Shown: positions 1 to 9,888, counted from the first letter of the stretch. The stretch: 57,693 nucleotides of DNA from an uncultured Oxalobacteraceae bacterium (GCA_946480015.1 CAMLIL010000025.1:1-57693); one strand, 5' to 3'. The notes: generated by a model from the letters alone, not told the origin. Made by a program: numbers and translations.

Positions 1-644
1 AACTGGTTGCGGTTGGGCAGATTGGTGACCGGGTCGACGTGGGCCAGGAAGTGCAGGTGGGCTTCGGCCGTGCGCACCGCGCGCCGCATCTTCGACACCA
101 GGCCGTACGCCAGGGCCAGCGACACGATGGCAATGCCCAGGGTCAGGCCGGCATACGCGGCCAGGCGCGAGAACAGCTGGTCGAGCGTGGCGCGGATCAG
201 CACCACGCCGATGCGCTGGTTGTTGACCCGCACCGGTTCGACCACGTCGACGTGGTCGATGCCGAATTCATAGCCGGCCGCGATCAGATCCGCGTCCGGC
301 GGCGCCAGGTTCGCGCTGGTGCCGCGCTGGAAGCGCGCCAGCGCCGTGCCGGCGCCGTCGAATACCGCGGCCATGGTCACGCTGGGCGACACCGCCAGGC
401 CGCTGAGGGTTTCCTCGCCGGCGCGGGCGTCGTGAAACAGCAGGGCGGCGCTGGTGTTGTTGCCGATGATGCGGGCCTGCACGCGCAGGTCGTCGGCCAG
501 CGCGCCGCGCAGGGCCAGGAACTGGATGACGATCAGCGCGATGCCGGCCACCAGCAGCGCGGCGCCGGCGGTGAGGATGTTGGCCAGCGCCACGGTCTTG
601 CCTAGCAGGCGCTGCGGACGCGGAAATTTGGCCGGCGTGTTCAT
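1..644 (-). CDS. Diguanylate cyclase with CHASE8 sensor domain (partial, C-terminus outside window)
   Basis: The gene is cut at the window edge; 214 codons are visible. The N-terminus has a membrane segment at about residues 15-40, a periplasmic stretch containing ARIIGNNTSAALLFHD that matches CHASE8 domains, a second membrane segment at about 155-180, and the opening of a GGDEF domain (HVDPVTNLPNRNQ) at the edge. Its expected role is inner-membrane synthesis of c-di-GMP from GTP under periplasmic control, as in YfiN/TpbB. The GGDEF catalytic motif lies outside, so activity, or a further EAL domain, cannot be judged. The ATG overlaps the YfiR-like stop by 4 bases (ATGA), indicating translational coupling. 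Confidence 0.85.
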   Translation of the reverse strand, partial: MNTPAKFPRPQRLLGKTVALANILTAGAALLVAGIALIVIQFLALRGALADDLRVQARIIGNNTSAALLFHDARAGEETLSGLAVSPSVTMAAVFDGAGTALARFQRGTSANLAPPDADLIAAGYEFGIDHVDVVEPVRVNNQRIGVVLIRATLDQLFSRLAAYAGLTLGIAIVSLALAYGLVSKMRRAVRTAEAHLHFLAHVDPVTNLPNRNQ

Positions 645-1162
645 TGCACGCTCCTGGCCAGGCGCAGCAGCTTGGAGGAGAGGGTCAGGCGCGCGGCGCG
701 CGCGGCCGCCATGTCGACGGCAAAGCCGATGCGCTTGTCGTGCAGGGCCAGCGCGATGATGGCGCCTTCGCCGGCGGGTGCGGCGTCATCCGAGACGGTC
801 AGCACGCTGGCCCCGGCCAGTTCGCGCTTGAGCTGGGGCCAGCGTTCGCGGTCGGCGCGCTCGAGCACCAGCACATGGCAGGCGCGCGGCGTGTCGGCCC
901 ACTGGCGTACCGCGATCCGGTGGCCGTTGACCAGCTTGTCGTTGAGCTGGCTGAGCGCGCCGAACAGCGGCGTGCCGGCGCTGGCGCACAGGGACAGCGG
1001 CGCGCCGCCGGCCAGCGCCTCCAGCGGCCAGTCGGTGAAGACGGCGAAATTGAAGACGAAGGCGGCTTTCAATTCGTGCTCCGGCACCGGAGCGGCCATG
1101 GCCGCGCCGCGCCACAGGCAGGCCAGCGCAAACAACAGCAGGCGCGCACGCTCAGAACCCAT
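641..1162 (-). CDS. YfiR-family (DUF4154) periplasmic regulator
   Basis: The product has 173 residues from the chosen ATG at 1162. It has an N-terminal signal sequence ending around AMAAP, then a YfiR/DUF4154 pattern (ELKAAFVFNFAVFTDWP near the N-terminus, conserved cysteines in SLCAS and ACHVLVLE, and a C-terminal IGFAVD segment). In Pseudomonas, YfiR represses the membrane diguanylate cyclase YfiN from the periplasm and is redox sensitive. The gene directly downstream is a YfiN-like CHASE8/GGDEF protein, so the same pairing is inferred. An upstream in-frame start at 1216 would lack a signal peptide at the N-terminus. The chosen start overlaps the receptor stop by 11 bases. Confidence 0.85.
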   Translation of the reverse strand: MGSERARLLLFALACLWRGAAMAAPVPEHELKAAFVFNFAVFTDWPLEALAGGAPLSLCASAGTPLFGALSQLNDKLVNGHRIAVRQWADTPRACHVLVLERADRERWPQLKRELAGASVLTVSDDAAPAGEGAIIALALHDKRIGFAVDMAAARAARLTLSSKLLRLARSVQ

Positions 1163-3164
1163 AGGCCACTCTGGCGCGCAGACGGCGGCCGTCCTGGACG
1201 ATGGCGCTTTGCACATGCTCGGCCGAGCCGGGATCGGCGTAGCGCCGCCCGAACAGATTGGTCACTGCCAGCGAGGCTTCGGCGCCTTCGAACAGGCGCG
1301 TGCTGAGCAGGTTCGCATTGACCAGCCAGAACGCGCCGGCGGCCCCGTACTGGGTATGGCGCGGCCCGACATACTGGGCCTCGATGGCGCCGCGCAGGCC
1401 GGCCAGCGGCAGCGGCGCGGCCAGATTGAATTTGGCCAGCCGGGCCGGCGCGTTGATCTGCTGGCCGGTGGGGTCGGGCCCGACATGGCTGTGACTGAAA
1501 CTGCTGCGCAGCGCGGCGCCGTTGGCCCAGCTGCGTTCGTATTCGATTTCCATGCCGCGCGCCTTCAGGCGGGCGGCGTTGTCGAAGCCGGTCATGCCGG
1601 TATCGGCATCCCGTTCCAGCGTGATCAGGCCGCTGACGCTGTTGCGAAAGGCCGTGACGGTCAGGCGCGCATTGGCGCCGATCCGCTGGACCAGGGCCAG
1701 TTCGCTCGAGGCGATGTGTTCGCGGCGCAGGTCGGGATTGGTGCGCTGTCCACCGGGGCCGGGAAAGGCGTAATACATTTCGTAGCTGTTGGGCGCGCGG
1801 AAGGCCGAGCCCTGGATCGCCCTGATGGTGGTGTCCGGCGTGACGCTGTAGATGACCGCAGCGCGCGGGCTGAACAGGCCGCGCATCATGCTGGAATGGT
1901 CGTAGCGCAGTCCCAGGCTGACCCGCAGCGCTTCGCTCAGTCCCATGTCGTCCTGGAAGTACAGGCCGCCGCGGTAGCCATGGCCGGTGCTGTCCAGGTA
2001 GAGGCGGTACGGCGCGACGTCGTACGCGAATTGCTGCAGGCGGAAGTCGCGCTGGATGTCGGCGCCGGCCAGCAGGGTGTGCCCCTTGAAGCGGGTGCTC
2101 ACCAGATTGACTTCGGCGCCCCACCAGCGGGCCCGGCTGCCGTCATGGTTGACGATATAGCCCGGATCGGCGCTGACGTAGTCGCCGATCGAGTCGTAGT
2201 GGCCGGCAAAGCCGCGCAAGGTCACGGTTTCGCTGGCGCCGGCCGGGGAATGCCAGGCGGCGTTCAGGTAGCTCTGGCGGTCCACGGTGTTGGGACGCGG
2301 ATCGTTGAATATCTGCCCGAACGATGCGGTCGGGATGCCCTTGGTGCGTTCGGCATGCATGACGCTGGCGCTGAAGGCGCCGTGCGTGGCACTGGCGAAC
2401 AGGCGCGTGCCGCGCTCGTAATCGAGCCCCTGGGCCACGCCGTGGTTCTGCTGCGGCGTGTCGAATTCCGGGTAGTACAGGTCTTTGCCGGCGCTGCGGT
2501 AGCGGCTGGCCGCGAGCAGGTAATTGGTGTCGTGCCCGTCGTCCCAGCCGACGCTGGCGCTGCCACGCCGCCAGCCGGCGCCGCCGGCCTCAAGCCCCAC
2601 CCGCGTGCCGCGCAGGTCCGCGCCCTGCTTGGTGATCACGTTGATCACGCCGAAAAATGCGTTCGAGCCGTAGATCGACGAACCCGGTCCGGGCACGAAT
2701 TCGATGCGCTCGACCAGTTCCAGATCGAGCGGGAACTCGTTGCCGAGCGGGGCCTGGTCGTAGACGCCGTCGTTGATCCGGTTGCCGTTCACCTGCAGCA
2801 GAAAGCGGGTGTTGTAGTCGCCCGGCCGCAGAAAGCCGCGCGCGCCGAGATAGCTGTAGTTGCGGTCGTAGCTGACGTACTGCCCGCGCACGCTGCGCGC
2901 CACGTCGGCCAGGGTGCGCCAGCCGAAGTCGCGGATCTCGCCGGCGGTAATGACCGTGACCGAGGCGGGGGCCTGCCTGGCCGGCTGCACAAACTTGGAG
3001 GCGCTGTAGACCTCCATGGCCAGCAATTGCTCGAACGGGATGCTGGTCAGGTCGCGCCCGGACGCCGGTTCGGCATGCGCGCCGCACGGGCCGACGATGG
3101 CGGCCACCAGCAAGGCGAGCTGGCGGGTTGGCAGGGTGGATTTGATAACGTTGACTGACATCAT
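1152..3164 (-). CDS. TonB-dependent outer-membrane receptor
   Basis: This 670-residue protein has a signal peptide cleaved near GAHA, a short N-terminal LTSIPFEQLLAMEV segment common in this receptor group, then a plug domain (about 60-190) with ASVTVITAGEIRDFGW and GPGSSIYGSNAFFGVINVIT. A beta-barrel fills the remainder and ends in an aromatic residue (VAYGF), as outer-membrane barrels do. The substrate cannot be read from sequence; catecholate siderophore, cobalamin or other ligands are possible. It heads an apparent operon with YfiR-like and diguanylate cyclase genes, an arrangement seen repeatedly in proteobacteria and suggesting that transport or ligand binding feeds c-di-GMP control. 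Confidence 0.9.
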   Translation of the reverse strand: MMSVNVIKSTLPTRQLALLVAAIVGPCGAHAEPASGRDLTSIPFEQLLAMEVYSASKFVQPARQAPASVTVITAGEIRDFGWRTLADVARSVRGQYVSYDRNYSYLGARGFLRPGDYNTRFLLQVNGNRINDGVYDQAPLGNEFPLDLELVERIEFVPGPGSSIYGSNAFFGVINVITKQGADLRGTRVGLEAGGAGWRRGSASVGWDDGHDTNYLLAASRYRSAGKDLYYPEFDTPQQNHGVAQGLDYERGTRLFASATHGAFSASVMHAERTKGIPTASFGQIFNDPRPNTVDRQSYLNAAWHSPAGASETVTLRGFAGHYDSIGDYVSADPGYIVNHDGSRARWWGAEVNLVSTRFKGHTLLAGADIQRDFRLQQFAYDVAPYRLYLDSTGHGYRGGLYFQDDMGLSEALRVSLGLRYDHSSMMRGLFSPRAAVIYSVTPDTTIRAIQGSAFRAPNSYEMYYAFPGPGGQRTNPDLRREHIASSELALVQRIGANARLTVTAFRNSVSGLITLERDADTGMTGFDNAARLKARGMEIEYERSWANGAALRSSFSHSHVGPDPTGQQINAPARLAKFNLAAPLPLAGLRGAIEAQYVGPRHTQYGAAGAFWLVNANLLSTRLFEGAEASLAVTNLFGRRYADPGSAEHVQSAIVQDGRRLRARVAYGF

Positions 3165-3174
3165 GAATAAAGCG

Positions 3175-3189
3175 CGTCAATAATTGACG
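3175..3189. promoter_or_regulatory. Palindrome just upstream of the receptor start
   Basis: CGTCAA and TTGACG are perfect inverted arms around a TAA centre, 10 bases upstream of the receptor start codon. No clear Shine-Dalgarno sequence is seen at that start. The site could be an operator or a small hairpin in the leader; the sequence alone does not decide. Confidence 0.35.
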
Positions 3190-3294
3190 GATATCAACAT
3201 AGTCGCAGTTTGCGCCCGCCTTGTATAGAGTAATTGCAACACACTTTGGTAGAAAAGCTACAAATTTTTCCGTGGGAAACTAATTATCGAAACT

Positions 3295-3630
3295 TTAAGG
3301 CGGGGGGAGCTTGCCCAGGCGCCAGGCATCGAGCACGCTCAGCACCCAGCAGGCAATCATGACGGCGGCGCTGACGCTGCCCAGCATGGAACCGCCATCC
3401 TGGCGCTCCAGCTGTGCCGCGAGCGCGGCCGGGTCGAGTGGTAGCGTGCCGGCATTGATCTGGTCGAGCATGTCGCTTGCACGCGACACCACGTCATTGA
3501 TAAAAACGGCCACGGCCAGCGCCGCCGGAACCAGGAACAGGCAGGCGCGCAAGGGGCGTTTCAGGTACAGCTGCCCGGCGCCGGGGAATACCAGCCCCGA
3601 CAACAGTGCGGCTACGACAGGTCGCTTCAT
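3295..3630 (-). CDS. Small membrane protein with PGAGQ motif
   Basis: The 111-residue product has a hydrophobic N-terminal hairpin containing LSGLVFPGAGQLYLKR, a motif typical of small TM2-like membrane proteins, followed by a second hydrophobic stretch, a soluble segment rich in Ala/Asp (about 50-75) and a C-terminal membrane segment. The function is unknown. It stands alone: 130 bases separate it from the receptor gene and the next gene diverges. The start at 3630 is the first ATG and places the membrane segment at the N-terminus. Confidence 0.65.
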   Translation of the reverse strand: MKRPVVAALLSGLVFPGAGQLYLKRPLRACLFLVPAALAVAVFINDVVSRASDMLDQINAGTLPLDPAALAAQLERQDGGSMLGSVSAAVMIACWVLSVLDAWRLGKLPPP

Positions 3631-3829
3631 TCGGTCTCCTCGGAAGTGCGATGAATTGGGGACATGCGCGGTTTGATGCTACGCAAGCGGACGGCCAATG
3701 TGCCAGCGTAGATTAGCTTCAGCGCAAAGGAAACATTGCGTTGGAACATGCGGACTGCATCGTGTCACTTCGCCATGATACCTGTCCGCATGCACAGTGT
3801 CAGTTTGTTATCGAAAAGGAGTCATCGAC

Positions 3830-4285
3830 ATGCGCCATTGTAAATCCATCCTTCCCGCCATCCTGATCGGTCTGGCGCTGCAGCAGAGCGCGCTGGCGGC
3901 CGAGCCGGGGCCCGCGCACGCGGTCGCGCTGGCGGAAAAGGGCGCGCGGTTCGTGAAGGAAAATGGCAGGGAGGAGATGGCCAAGCGCATCAACGGTAAC
4001 GACCCCATGTTCCGCCAGGGCTCGCTGTATCTGGCCATGCGCGACCTGAATGGCATCACGGTCGCCCACCCGACCGCCGCGCTGATCGGCAAAAACCTGC
4101 TGGACGTGCCCGATGCCGACGGCAAACTGTTCCGGCGCGAGATGGTGGCCATCGCCAACGGCGCCGGCAAGGGCTGGGTTCACTACAAGTTCACCAACCC
4201 GGAGAGCTTCAGGGTCGAAAACAAGAGCACCTACGTCCTGCGGGCCGGCGACGTGGCGCTGGAAGCCGGCATCTATCGGCCTTGA
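3830..4285 (+). CDS. Secreted single-Cache domain protein
   Basis: The product has 151 residues. The ATG at 3830 was chosen because AAGGAG lies a proper distance upstream and the signal peptide (ILPAILIGLALQQSALAA) then sits at the N-terminus. The mature part matches single-Cache (sCache_2) domains: ALAEKGARFVKENG helix, LYLAMRDLNGITVAHP, LIGKNLLDVPDADGK and GWVHYKFTNPE. Such domains bind small ligands in the periplasm. Here the domain is free-standing rather than fused to a transducer. Its stop lies 4 bases before the start of a chemoreceptor-like gene, so the pair is probably co-expressed and may act together (inference). Confidence 0.8.
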   Translation: MRHCKSILPAILIGLALQQSALAAEPGPAHAVALAEKGARFVKENGREEMAKRINGNDPMFRQGSLYLAMRDLNGITVAHPTAALIGKNLLDVPDADGKLFRREMVAIANGAGKGWVHYKFTNPESFRVENKSTYVLRAGDVALEAGIYRP

Positions 4286-4289
4286 CGCC

Positions 4290-5375
4290 ATGCTGAACCG
4301 TCTGAAGATCGGGCCCAAGCTGCTGCTCGCGCCTGCGGCGGTGGTGCTGATGCTGATTTTTTCTTCCTGCGCGGCCTATTACGCCATGGTGCGCCAGAAC
4401 CAGGCGTTCGAGACCATCGTGCACGAGCGCGCCGCACGCATCATGCAGGCCAACAGCCTGCTGGGCGAGGCGGAGCAGGCCCACGCCAACATCTATCAGC
4501 TCCTGACCTGGCTGGGCAACAGCTTTTCCGAGGCGCGCGTGGCCGCGCTGCGGCGCGAGATCGCCCAGCGCCACGCCACGATCGCGCAGCGCTTCGATGC
4601 GCTCGACGCGGCCATCGCGCATGAAGGGCGCGAACAGAGCGTGCAGGCGCTGGCAAGGGCGGCGTTCAGCGTGTATCTGCGCGACGTGCGCGACGTGCTC
4701 GAGCTGTCGACGGTGGACCGTTCGATGAGCGCCAACGCCATGTCCAAGGCCGAGCGTTCGTTCGATGTCGTCGAGGGCCATCTGAGCGCGCTGGCAGCGC
4801 TGGAGCAGGCGCTCAGCGAACGGGCGTCCAACCATGCGCGCGCCGATTTCAACGCCGCCGCGGTGCTCATGCCGGTGCTGATCGTGCTGTCGATCGCGCT
4901 GACGCTGGGGATCACGATGGCGGTGCGCGCGGCCATGCTCAAGGATGTGAAGGCCATCGGCGAGGCCGCCAGCGGACTGGCCCAGGGCGACCTGCGCGTG
5001 CCGCAGCGGCGTTACGGGCGCGACGAAATCTCCGAGACTTCGCGCGCGATCGACGCCAGCATTCGCAACCTGAACCGCACCTTGCGCGACATCCGCACCG
5101 GCGCGCAGGCGCTCGACAGCGGGCCGCCGGCGGCGGGCGAGGTGCTGCGCAACGACCGCCAGCGCGTGCGCGACACGGCCGCGGCGGCCGAAACGCTGCA
5201 GCGCCAGGCGCTGGCACTGCAGCGCTCGGTGGCCGATTTCAAGCTCGATGAGGATTCGCCCGGGCCGGAGCTGCGCTGCGTCGGCGGGCTGGAGCGGGCG
5301 CTGCCGAAAAAAGCCGGCGCGCGCCTTCGGCTGGCATGGCGCAAGCCGAAGGGCGGGGACGGCGCCTACTCGTAG
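4290..5375 (+). CDS. Chemoreceptor-like protein lacking the signalling tip (internal deletion)
   Basis: This 361-residue protein has membrane segments at about 11-33 and 189-211, a helical periplasmic domain between them, and a HAMP domain at about 212-265. After HAMP only about 50 residues resemble a chemoreceptor: the segment near 297-319 ([19 protein letters not shown], then ADFKL) matches the C-terminal end of Massilia-type receptors. The long cytoplasmic hairpin that binds CheW/CheA is absent. The reading frame is continuous, so this is not a simple frameshift. It can hardly control CheA in the usual way. A basic tail follows. Its 3' end overlaps the convergent gcvP by 10 bases. Confidence 0.75.
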   Translation: MLNRLKIGPKLLLAPAAVVLMLIFSSCAAYYAMVRQNQAFETIVHERAARIMQANSLLGEAEQAHANIYQLLTWLGNSFSEARVAALRREIAQRHATIAQRFDALDAAIAHEGREQSVQALARAAFSVYLRDVRDVLELSTVDRSMSANAMSKAERSFDVVEGHLSALAALEQALSERASNHARADFNAAAVLMPVLIVLSIALTLGITMAVRAAMLKDVKAIGEAASGLAQGDLRVPQRRYGRDEISETSRAIDASIRNLNRTLRDIRTGAQALDSGPPAAGEVLRNDRQRVRDTAAAAETLQRQALALQRSVADFKLDEDSPGPELRCVGGLERALPKKAGARLRLAWRKPKGGDGAYS

Positions 5376-8263
5376 TCGCTGACCGGCGCGCAGCCGCAGA
5401 ACAGGTTGCGGTCGCCGTACACATTGTCGGCGCGGCCGACCGGCGGCCAATACTTCTGGCGCCGCAGCGACGCCACCGGGAAGGCCGCCACCTCGCGGCT
5501 GTACTTGTGCGGCCACTCGTCGGCGGTCAGCACTTCGGCCGTGTGCGGCGCACCCTTGAGCGGGTTGTCCATGCGGTCGTACTCGCCGCGCTGGACCTTG
5601 ACGATCTCGGCGTGGATGCAGATCATCGCCTCGACGAAGCGGTCGATCTCGGCCTTCGATTCGCTCTCGGTCGGCTCGATCATGAGCGTGCCCGGCACCG
5701 GGAAGCTCATGGTCGGCGCGTGGAAGCCGAAGTCCATCAGGCGCTTGGCCACGTCTTCGTTGCTGATGCCGGTGGCGTCCTGCAGCGGGCGCAGGTCGAT
5801 GATGCACTCGTGCGCGACCAGGCCGTCATGGCCGGTGTACAGCACCGGATAGTGCGGCGCCAGGCGGCGCGCGATGTAGTTGGCGTTCAGGATCGCCGTT
5901 TCGGTGGCAGCGGTCAGGCCCTCGGCGCCCATCATGGCGATGTACATCCAGGAGATCGGCAAGATGCTGGCCGAACCGTAGGCCGCGGCGCTGACCGCGC
6001 CGATGCCGGCCTGGTCGCGCACGTAGCCGGTCGAACGCGAGTTGGGCAGGAACTTGGCCAGATGCGCGCCCACGCCGATCGGGCCCACGCCCGGGCCGCC
6101 GCCGCCGTGCGGAATGCAGAAGGTCTTGTGCAGGTTCAGGTGCGACACGTCGCCGCCGAACGAGCCGGGAGCGGCCACGCCGACCAGCGCGTTCATGTTG
6201 GCGCCGTCGATGTAGACCTGGCCGCCGTGCGCGTGGACGATCTCGCACAGTTCGGTGATGCCTTCCTCGAACACGCCGTGGGTGGACGGATAGGTGACCA
6301 TCACGCAGGCCAGGTTGGCGCTGTGCTGCTCGGCCTTGGCGCGCAGGTCGGCCAGGTCGACGTTGCCGTTATCGTCGCACGCCGTGACCACCACCTTCAT
6401 GCCGACCATGCTGGCCGAGGCCGGGTTGGTGCCGTGCGCCGACGAGGGAATCAGGCAGATGTTGCGGTGGCCTTCGCCGCGCGATTCGTGATACTTCTGG
6501 ATCACCAGCAGGCCGGCGTATTCGCCCTGCGAACCGGCGTTCGGCTGCAGCGAGATGGCGGCATAGCCGGTCAGTGCGCACAGCATGTCTTCCAGCTGGC
6601 CGATCATTTCGCGGTAGCCGGCGGTCTGGCTGTCGGGCGCAAACGGGTGGATGCTGGAGAACTCGGGCCAGGTGACCGGAATCATCTCGCTGGTGGCGTT
6701 GAGCTTCATGGTGCAGGACCCAAGCGGAATCATGGTGCGGTCCAGCGCCAGGTCCTTGTCGGCCAGGCTGCGCAGGTAGCGCAGCATCTCGTGCTCGGCG
6801 TGGTAGCGGTTGAAGGTCGGGTGGGTCAGGAAGGCGCTGGTGCGGCACAGCGCTTCCGGGAAGCCGATCTGCGCCGACGCTTCGATGGCGTCGAAATCGG
6901 GCTGGCTGCCGGCGTGCGGCTGGCCCTGGGCGAAGATCGACCACAGCAGGGCCAGGTCGTCGCGCGTGGTGGTTTCGTCCAGCGACACGCCCACGTGGGT
7001 AGCATCGATGCGGCGCAGGTTGACGCCTTTTTCGACCGCCGCCGCGAGCAGCTGCTCGGCGCGCGCGCTCTTGATGGTGAGGGTGTCGAAGTAGGTGGCG
7101 TTGGCCAGTTCGTAGCCCAGCTGGCCCAGGCAGGCGGCCAGGATGTTGGCGTAGCGGTGCACGCGCTGGGCGATCCGCACCAGCCCCGTGGGACCGTGAT
7201 AGACCGCGTACATGCCGGCCATGACGGCCAGCAGCACCTGCGCGGTGCAGATATTGGAAGTGGCTTTTTCGCGGCGGATGTGCTGCTCGCGCGTCTGCAG
7301 GGCCAGGCGGTAGGCCTTGTTGCCCTGCGCGTCGATGGTTACGCCCACCAGGCGGCCGGCCATGCTGCGCTTGTATTCGTCGCGCGTGGCCAGGTAGCCG
7401 GCGTGCGGGCCGCCGAAACCGAGCGGCACGCCGAAGCGCTGGCTGTTACCGACGACCACGTCGGCGCCCCATTCGCCGGGCGGCGTGAGCACCGTCAGCG
7501 CCAGCAGGTCGGCGCAGGCGATCACCATGGCGCCGTTGGCGTGCAGCTTTTCGCAGGCGGCGCGGTAGTCGCGCACATCGCCGTTCACGCCGGGGTATTG
7601 CAGCAGCACGCCGAAGCAGGGCGCATCGAGCGCGTCCAGTTCGGCGGCGGCGACGGTGCGCACTTCCACGCCGATCGGCTGGGCGCGCGTTTCGATCACT
7701 TCGCGGGTCTGCGGCAGCACGTCGTCGGCCACGTAGAACACGTTCGAGGCGCTTTTGCCGACCCGCTGTATCAGGGTCATGGCTTCGGCGGCGGCGGTGC
7801 CTTCGTCGAGCATCGACGAGTTGGCGATGCCCATGCCGGTCAGGTCGGTGATCATCTGCTGGAAGTTCAGGATCGCTTCCAGGCGGCCTTGGGAGATCTC
7901 GGGCTGGTAGGGCGTGTAGGCGGTGTACCAGGCCGGGTTCTCGAAGATGTTGCGCAGGATGACCTTGGGCGTGTGGGTGTTGTAGTAGCCCTGGCCGATC
8001 AGCGATTTGAGTACCTTGTTCTTCGACGCGAGCGCCTTGAGTTTGTCCAGCGCGGCCTGTTCGGGCAGCGGCTCGTAGTACTGACCCAGGTCCAGCTGCT
8101 TCGTGGTGCGGATATGCGGCGGCACGATCGCATCGATCAGCGCGGCGCGCGAGGCATAGCCGAGAGTGGACAGCATGGCCGCCTGCTCGGAGTCGGATGG
8201 GCCAATGTGGCGGGCAATGAAAGCATCGCGTGCTTCGAGTTGGGTCAGGCTGGGACGGGTCAT
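5366..8263 (-). CDS. gcvP: Glycine dehydrogenase (decarboxylating), P protein
   Basis: The 965-residue enzyme is full length for a fused P protein. It decarboxylates glycine with pyridoxal phosphate and passes the aminomethyl group to the lipoyl arm of GcvH. The N-terminal half starts [13 protein letters not shown]. The PLP lysine is K713 in [16 protein letters not shown], followed by the glycine-rich loop. The ATG at 8263 is preferred because the in-frame ATG at 8296 lies inside the arm of an 11-bp inverted repeat. It is last in gcvT-gcvH-gcvP and should be controlled by the upstream glycine riboswitch. Confidence 0.97.
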   Translation of the reverse strand: MTRPSLTQLEARDAFIARHIGPSDSEQAAMLSTLGYASRAALIDAIVPPHIRTTKQLDLGQYYEPLPEQAALDKLKALASKNKVLKSLIGQGYYNTHTPKVILRNIFENPAWYTAYTPYQPEISQGRLEAILNFQQMITDLTGMGIANSSMLDEGTAAAEAMTLIQRVGKSASNVFYVADDVLPQTREVIETRAQPIGVEVRTVAAAELDALDAPCFGVLLQYPGVNGDVRDYRAACEKLHANGAMVIACADLLALTVLTPPGEWGADVVVGNSQRFGVPLGFGGPHAGYLATRDEYKRSMAGRLVGVTIDAQGNKAYRLALQTREQHIRREKATSNICTAQVLLAVMAGMYAVYHGPTGLVRIAQRVHRYANILAACLGQLGYELANATYFDTLTIKSARAEQLLAAAVEKGVNLRRIDATHVGVSLDETTTRDDLALLWSIFAQGQPHAGSQPDFDAIEASAQIGFPEALCRTSAFLTHPTFNRYHAEHEMLRYLRSLADKDLALDRTMIPLGSCTMKLNATSEMIPVTWPEFSSIHPFAPDSQTAGYREMIGQLEDMLCALTGYAAISLQPNAGSQGEYAGLLVIQKYHESRGEGHRNICLIPSSAHGTNPASASMVGMKVVVTACDDNGNVDLADLRAKAEQHSANLACVMVTYPSTHGVFEEGITELCEIVHAHGGQVYIDGANMNALVGVAAPGSFGGDVSHLNLHKTFCIPHGGGGPGVGPIGVGAHLAKFLPNSRSTGYVRDQAGIGAVSAAAYGSASILPISWMYIAMMGAEGLTAATETAILNANYIARRLAPHYPVLYTGHDGLVAHECIIDLRPLQDATGISNEDVAKRLMDFGFHAPTMSFPVPGTLMIEPTESESKAEIDRFVEAMICIHAEIVKVQRGEYDRMDNPLKGAPHTAEVLTADEWPHKYSREVAAFPVASLRRQKYWPPVGRADNVYGDRNLFCGCAPVSDYE

Positions 8264-8293
8264 GATGGACTGGACAGGAAAGTATGGAACTGC

Positions 8294-8322
8294 CATCGCT
8301 CCCGTTTCAGGCGGGAGCGATG
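8294..8322 (-). promoter_or_regulatory. Perfect 11-bp inverted repeat between gcvH and gcvP
   Basis: CATCGCTCCCG (8294-8304) and CGGGAGCGATG (8312-8322) form a perfect stem with a 7-base loop in the mRNA between gcvH and gcvP. No T-tract follows, so it is not a standard terminator. It could stabilise or process the message, or tune gcvP expression against gcvT and gcvH. Confidence 0.6.
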
Positions 8323-8342
8323 CATAATGAAGGAGCGCGGAA

Positions 8343-8720
8343 TTACTCGGTGACTTTGCCGTAACCGGCGGCGTCGAGCAGGCCGTTGATGGCGTTGGCG
8401 TCGCTCGGCATGAGCCTGAACAGCCAGGCCGAATAGGCGTCGGCGTTGATCGAATCGGGAGCGTCGGCCACGGCGTCGTTGACGGCCACCACTTCGCCCG
8501 ATACCGGCGCGTAGATGTCGCTGGCGGCCTTGACCGATTCGACCACCGCGGCGTCGTCGCCGGCGGTGAACGATTTGCCGACCTTCGGCAGTTCGACGAA
8601 GACGATGTCGCCCAGCGCATCCTGTGCGTATTCGGTGATGCCGACGGTGACGGTGCCGTCGGCTTCAGCACGCACCCACTCGTGGGATTCGGTGTATTTC
8701 AGGTCGGCTGGAATGTTCAT
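8343..8720 (-). CDS. gcvH: Glycine cleavage system H protein
   Basis: The 125-residue lipoyl carrier is normal length for the family. It shuttles the aminomethyl intermediate between P and T proteins. The lipoylated lysine is K64 in the [14 protein letters not shown] motif, preceded by [13 protein letters not shown]. The N-terminus ([16 protein letters not shown]) is typical and fixes the start. It lies 49 bases after gcvT and 79 bases before gcvP, with a hairpin in the latter gap. Confidence 0.97.
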   Translation of the reverse strand: MNIPADLKYTESHEWVRAEADGTVTVGITEYAQDALGDIVFVELPKVGKSFTAGDDAAVVESVKAASDIYAPVSGEVVAVNDAVADAPDSINADAYSAWLFRLMPSDANAINGLLDAAGYGKVTE

Positions 8721-8769
8721 AACGTTGGCTCCAAAGTGGTGTTGTTGTGAGGGGGGCTGCCGGCGAAAC

Positions 8770-9888
8770 TCAGGCAGCCAGTATTTTACCGTTGCGCACG
8801 AACGGCAGCTTCACTACCGATGCGGCCAGTTTCTTGTCGCGGATCTCGACGTGCACGGTGTCGCCGATGTTCACGCCGAGCGGCACGCGCGCCAGCGCGA
8901 TGGCCTGCTGCATGCTGGGACTGAAGGTGCCGCTGGTGATTTCGCCTTGCGCGCCATCCTGTGCGATCACCTTCTGGTGCGCGCGCAGGATGCCGCCTTT
9001 TTCGCGCAGGATCAGGCCGACGAAGCTGGCCTGCTGTCCGCGCGCCTTGAGCGCCGCCTTGCCGATAAAATCGCGCTCGGCCGCCAGGTCCACCGTCCAG
9101 GCCAGGCCGGCGTCGAGCGGGCAGACCGTGTCGTCCATGTCCTGGCCGTACAGATTCATGCCCGCTTCCAGGCGCAGCGTGTCGCGCGCACCGAGGCCGG
9201 CGGGCTTGACGCCAGCGGCCAGCAGGGCGTTCCACAGCGCTTCGGCCTGCGCGGCGGGGAAGGCGATCTCGAAGCCGTCTTCGCCGGTGTAGCCGGTCCG
9301 CGCGACCATGACTTCACCGAAGGCGGTGTCCTTGACGATGGCCGCGTTGAAGGGCTTGAGCGCTTCGCTGGCGGCCTGGGTGGTGGGCAGCACCTGCCAT
9401 ACCTTGGCCCGCGCGTTGGGTCCCTGCACGGCGATCAGCGCGAGCGGGTCGGCGCCGTCGCGGCGCTGGGTGATGGCGACGCCGCTGCCGGTGGCGGCGT
9501 TCTGTTGTGCGATCCAGGCCACGTCCTTGTCGGCGGTGCCGGCGTTGACCACCAGGCGGAACCAGGTCTCGCTGAAGTAATAGACGATCAGGTCGTCGAT
9601 CACCGTGCCCTCGGGCGTGAGCATGCACGAATACAGGGCCTTGCCCGGCACCTGCAGCTTGTCGACGTTATTGGCCAGCAGGCCGCGCAGGAACGGGCGC
9701 ACATTGGCGCCTTCGAGGTCCAGCACGCACATGTGCGAGACGTCGAACATGCCGACATCGGTGCGCACCGCGTGGTGTTCGTCGATCTGCGAGCCGTAAT
9801 TGACAGGCATGTCCCAGCCGCCGAAATCGACCATCTTGGCGCCGGCGGCGCGGTGTGCGGAATTGAGCGGAGTCGCTTTCAGCGTCAT
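8770..9888 (-). CDS. gcvT: Aminomethyltransferase, glycine cleavage T protein
   Basis: The 372-residue folate enzyme releases ammonia from the aminomethyl-lipoyl H protein and forms 5,10-methylene-tetrahydrofolate. Family signatures seen are [14 protein letters not shown] near the N-terminus, [23 protein letters not shown], and the C-terminal GCV_T barrel with [19 protein letters not shown] sits a few bases before the ATG. It is the first gene of the operon and follows an approximately 90-base stretch downstream of the tandem glycine riboswitch. Confidence 0.97.
   Translation of the reverse strand: MTLKATPLNSAHRAAGAKMVDFGGWDMPVNYGSQIDEHHAVRTDVGMFDVSHMCVLDLEGANVRPFLRGLLANNVDKLQVPGKALYSCMLTPEGTVIDDLIVYYFSETWFRLVVNAGTADKDVAWIAQQNAATGSGVAITQRRDGADPLALIAVQGPNARAKVWQVLPTTQAASEALKPFNAAIVKDTAFGEVMVARTGYTGEDGFEIAFPAAQAEALWNALLAAGVKPAGLGARDTLRLEAGMNLYGQDMDDTVCPLDAGLAWTVDLAAERDFIGKAALKARGQQASFVGLILREKGGILRAHQKVIAQDGAQGEITSGTFSPSMQQAIALARVPLGVNIGDTVHVEIRDKKLAASVVKLPFVRNGKILAA

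Noticed and set aside
672..3158. 828-codon open frame on the plus strand opposite the TonB receptor
   Set aside because: High-GC shadow frame. The minus strand has a full receptor with signal peptide, plug and barrel.
4290..5375. A frameshift explaining the missing receptor tip
   Set aside because: HAMP and the C-terminal receptor helix are in the same continuous frame, so a deletion is the simpler reading.
5336..8353. 1005-codon open frame on the plus strand opposite gcvP
   Set aside because: Shadow of gcvP; composition is His/Val/Arg-rich and shows no domain.
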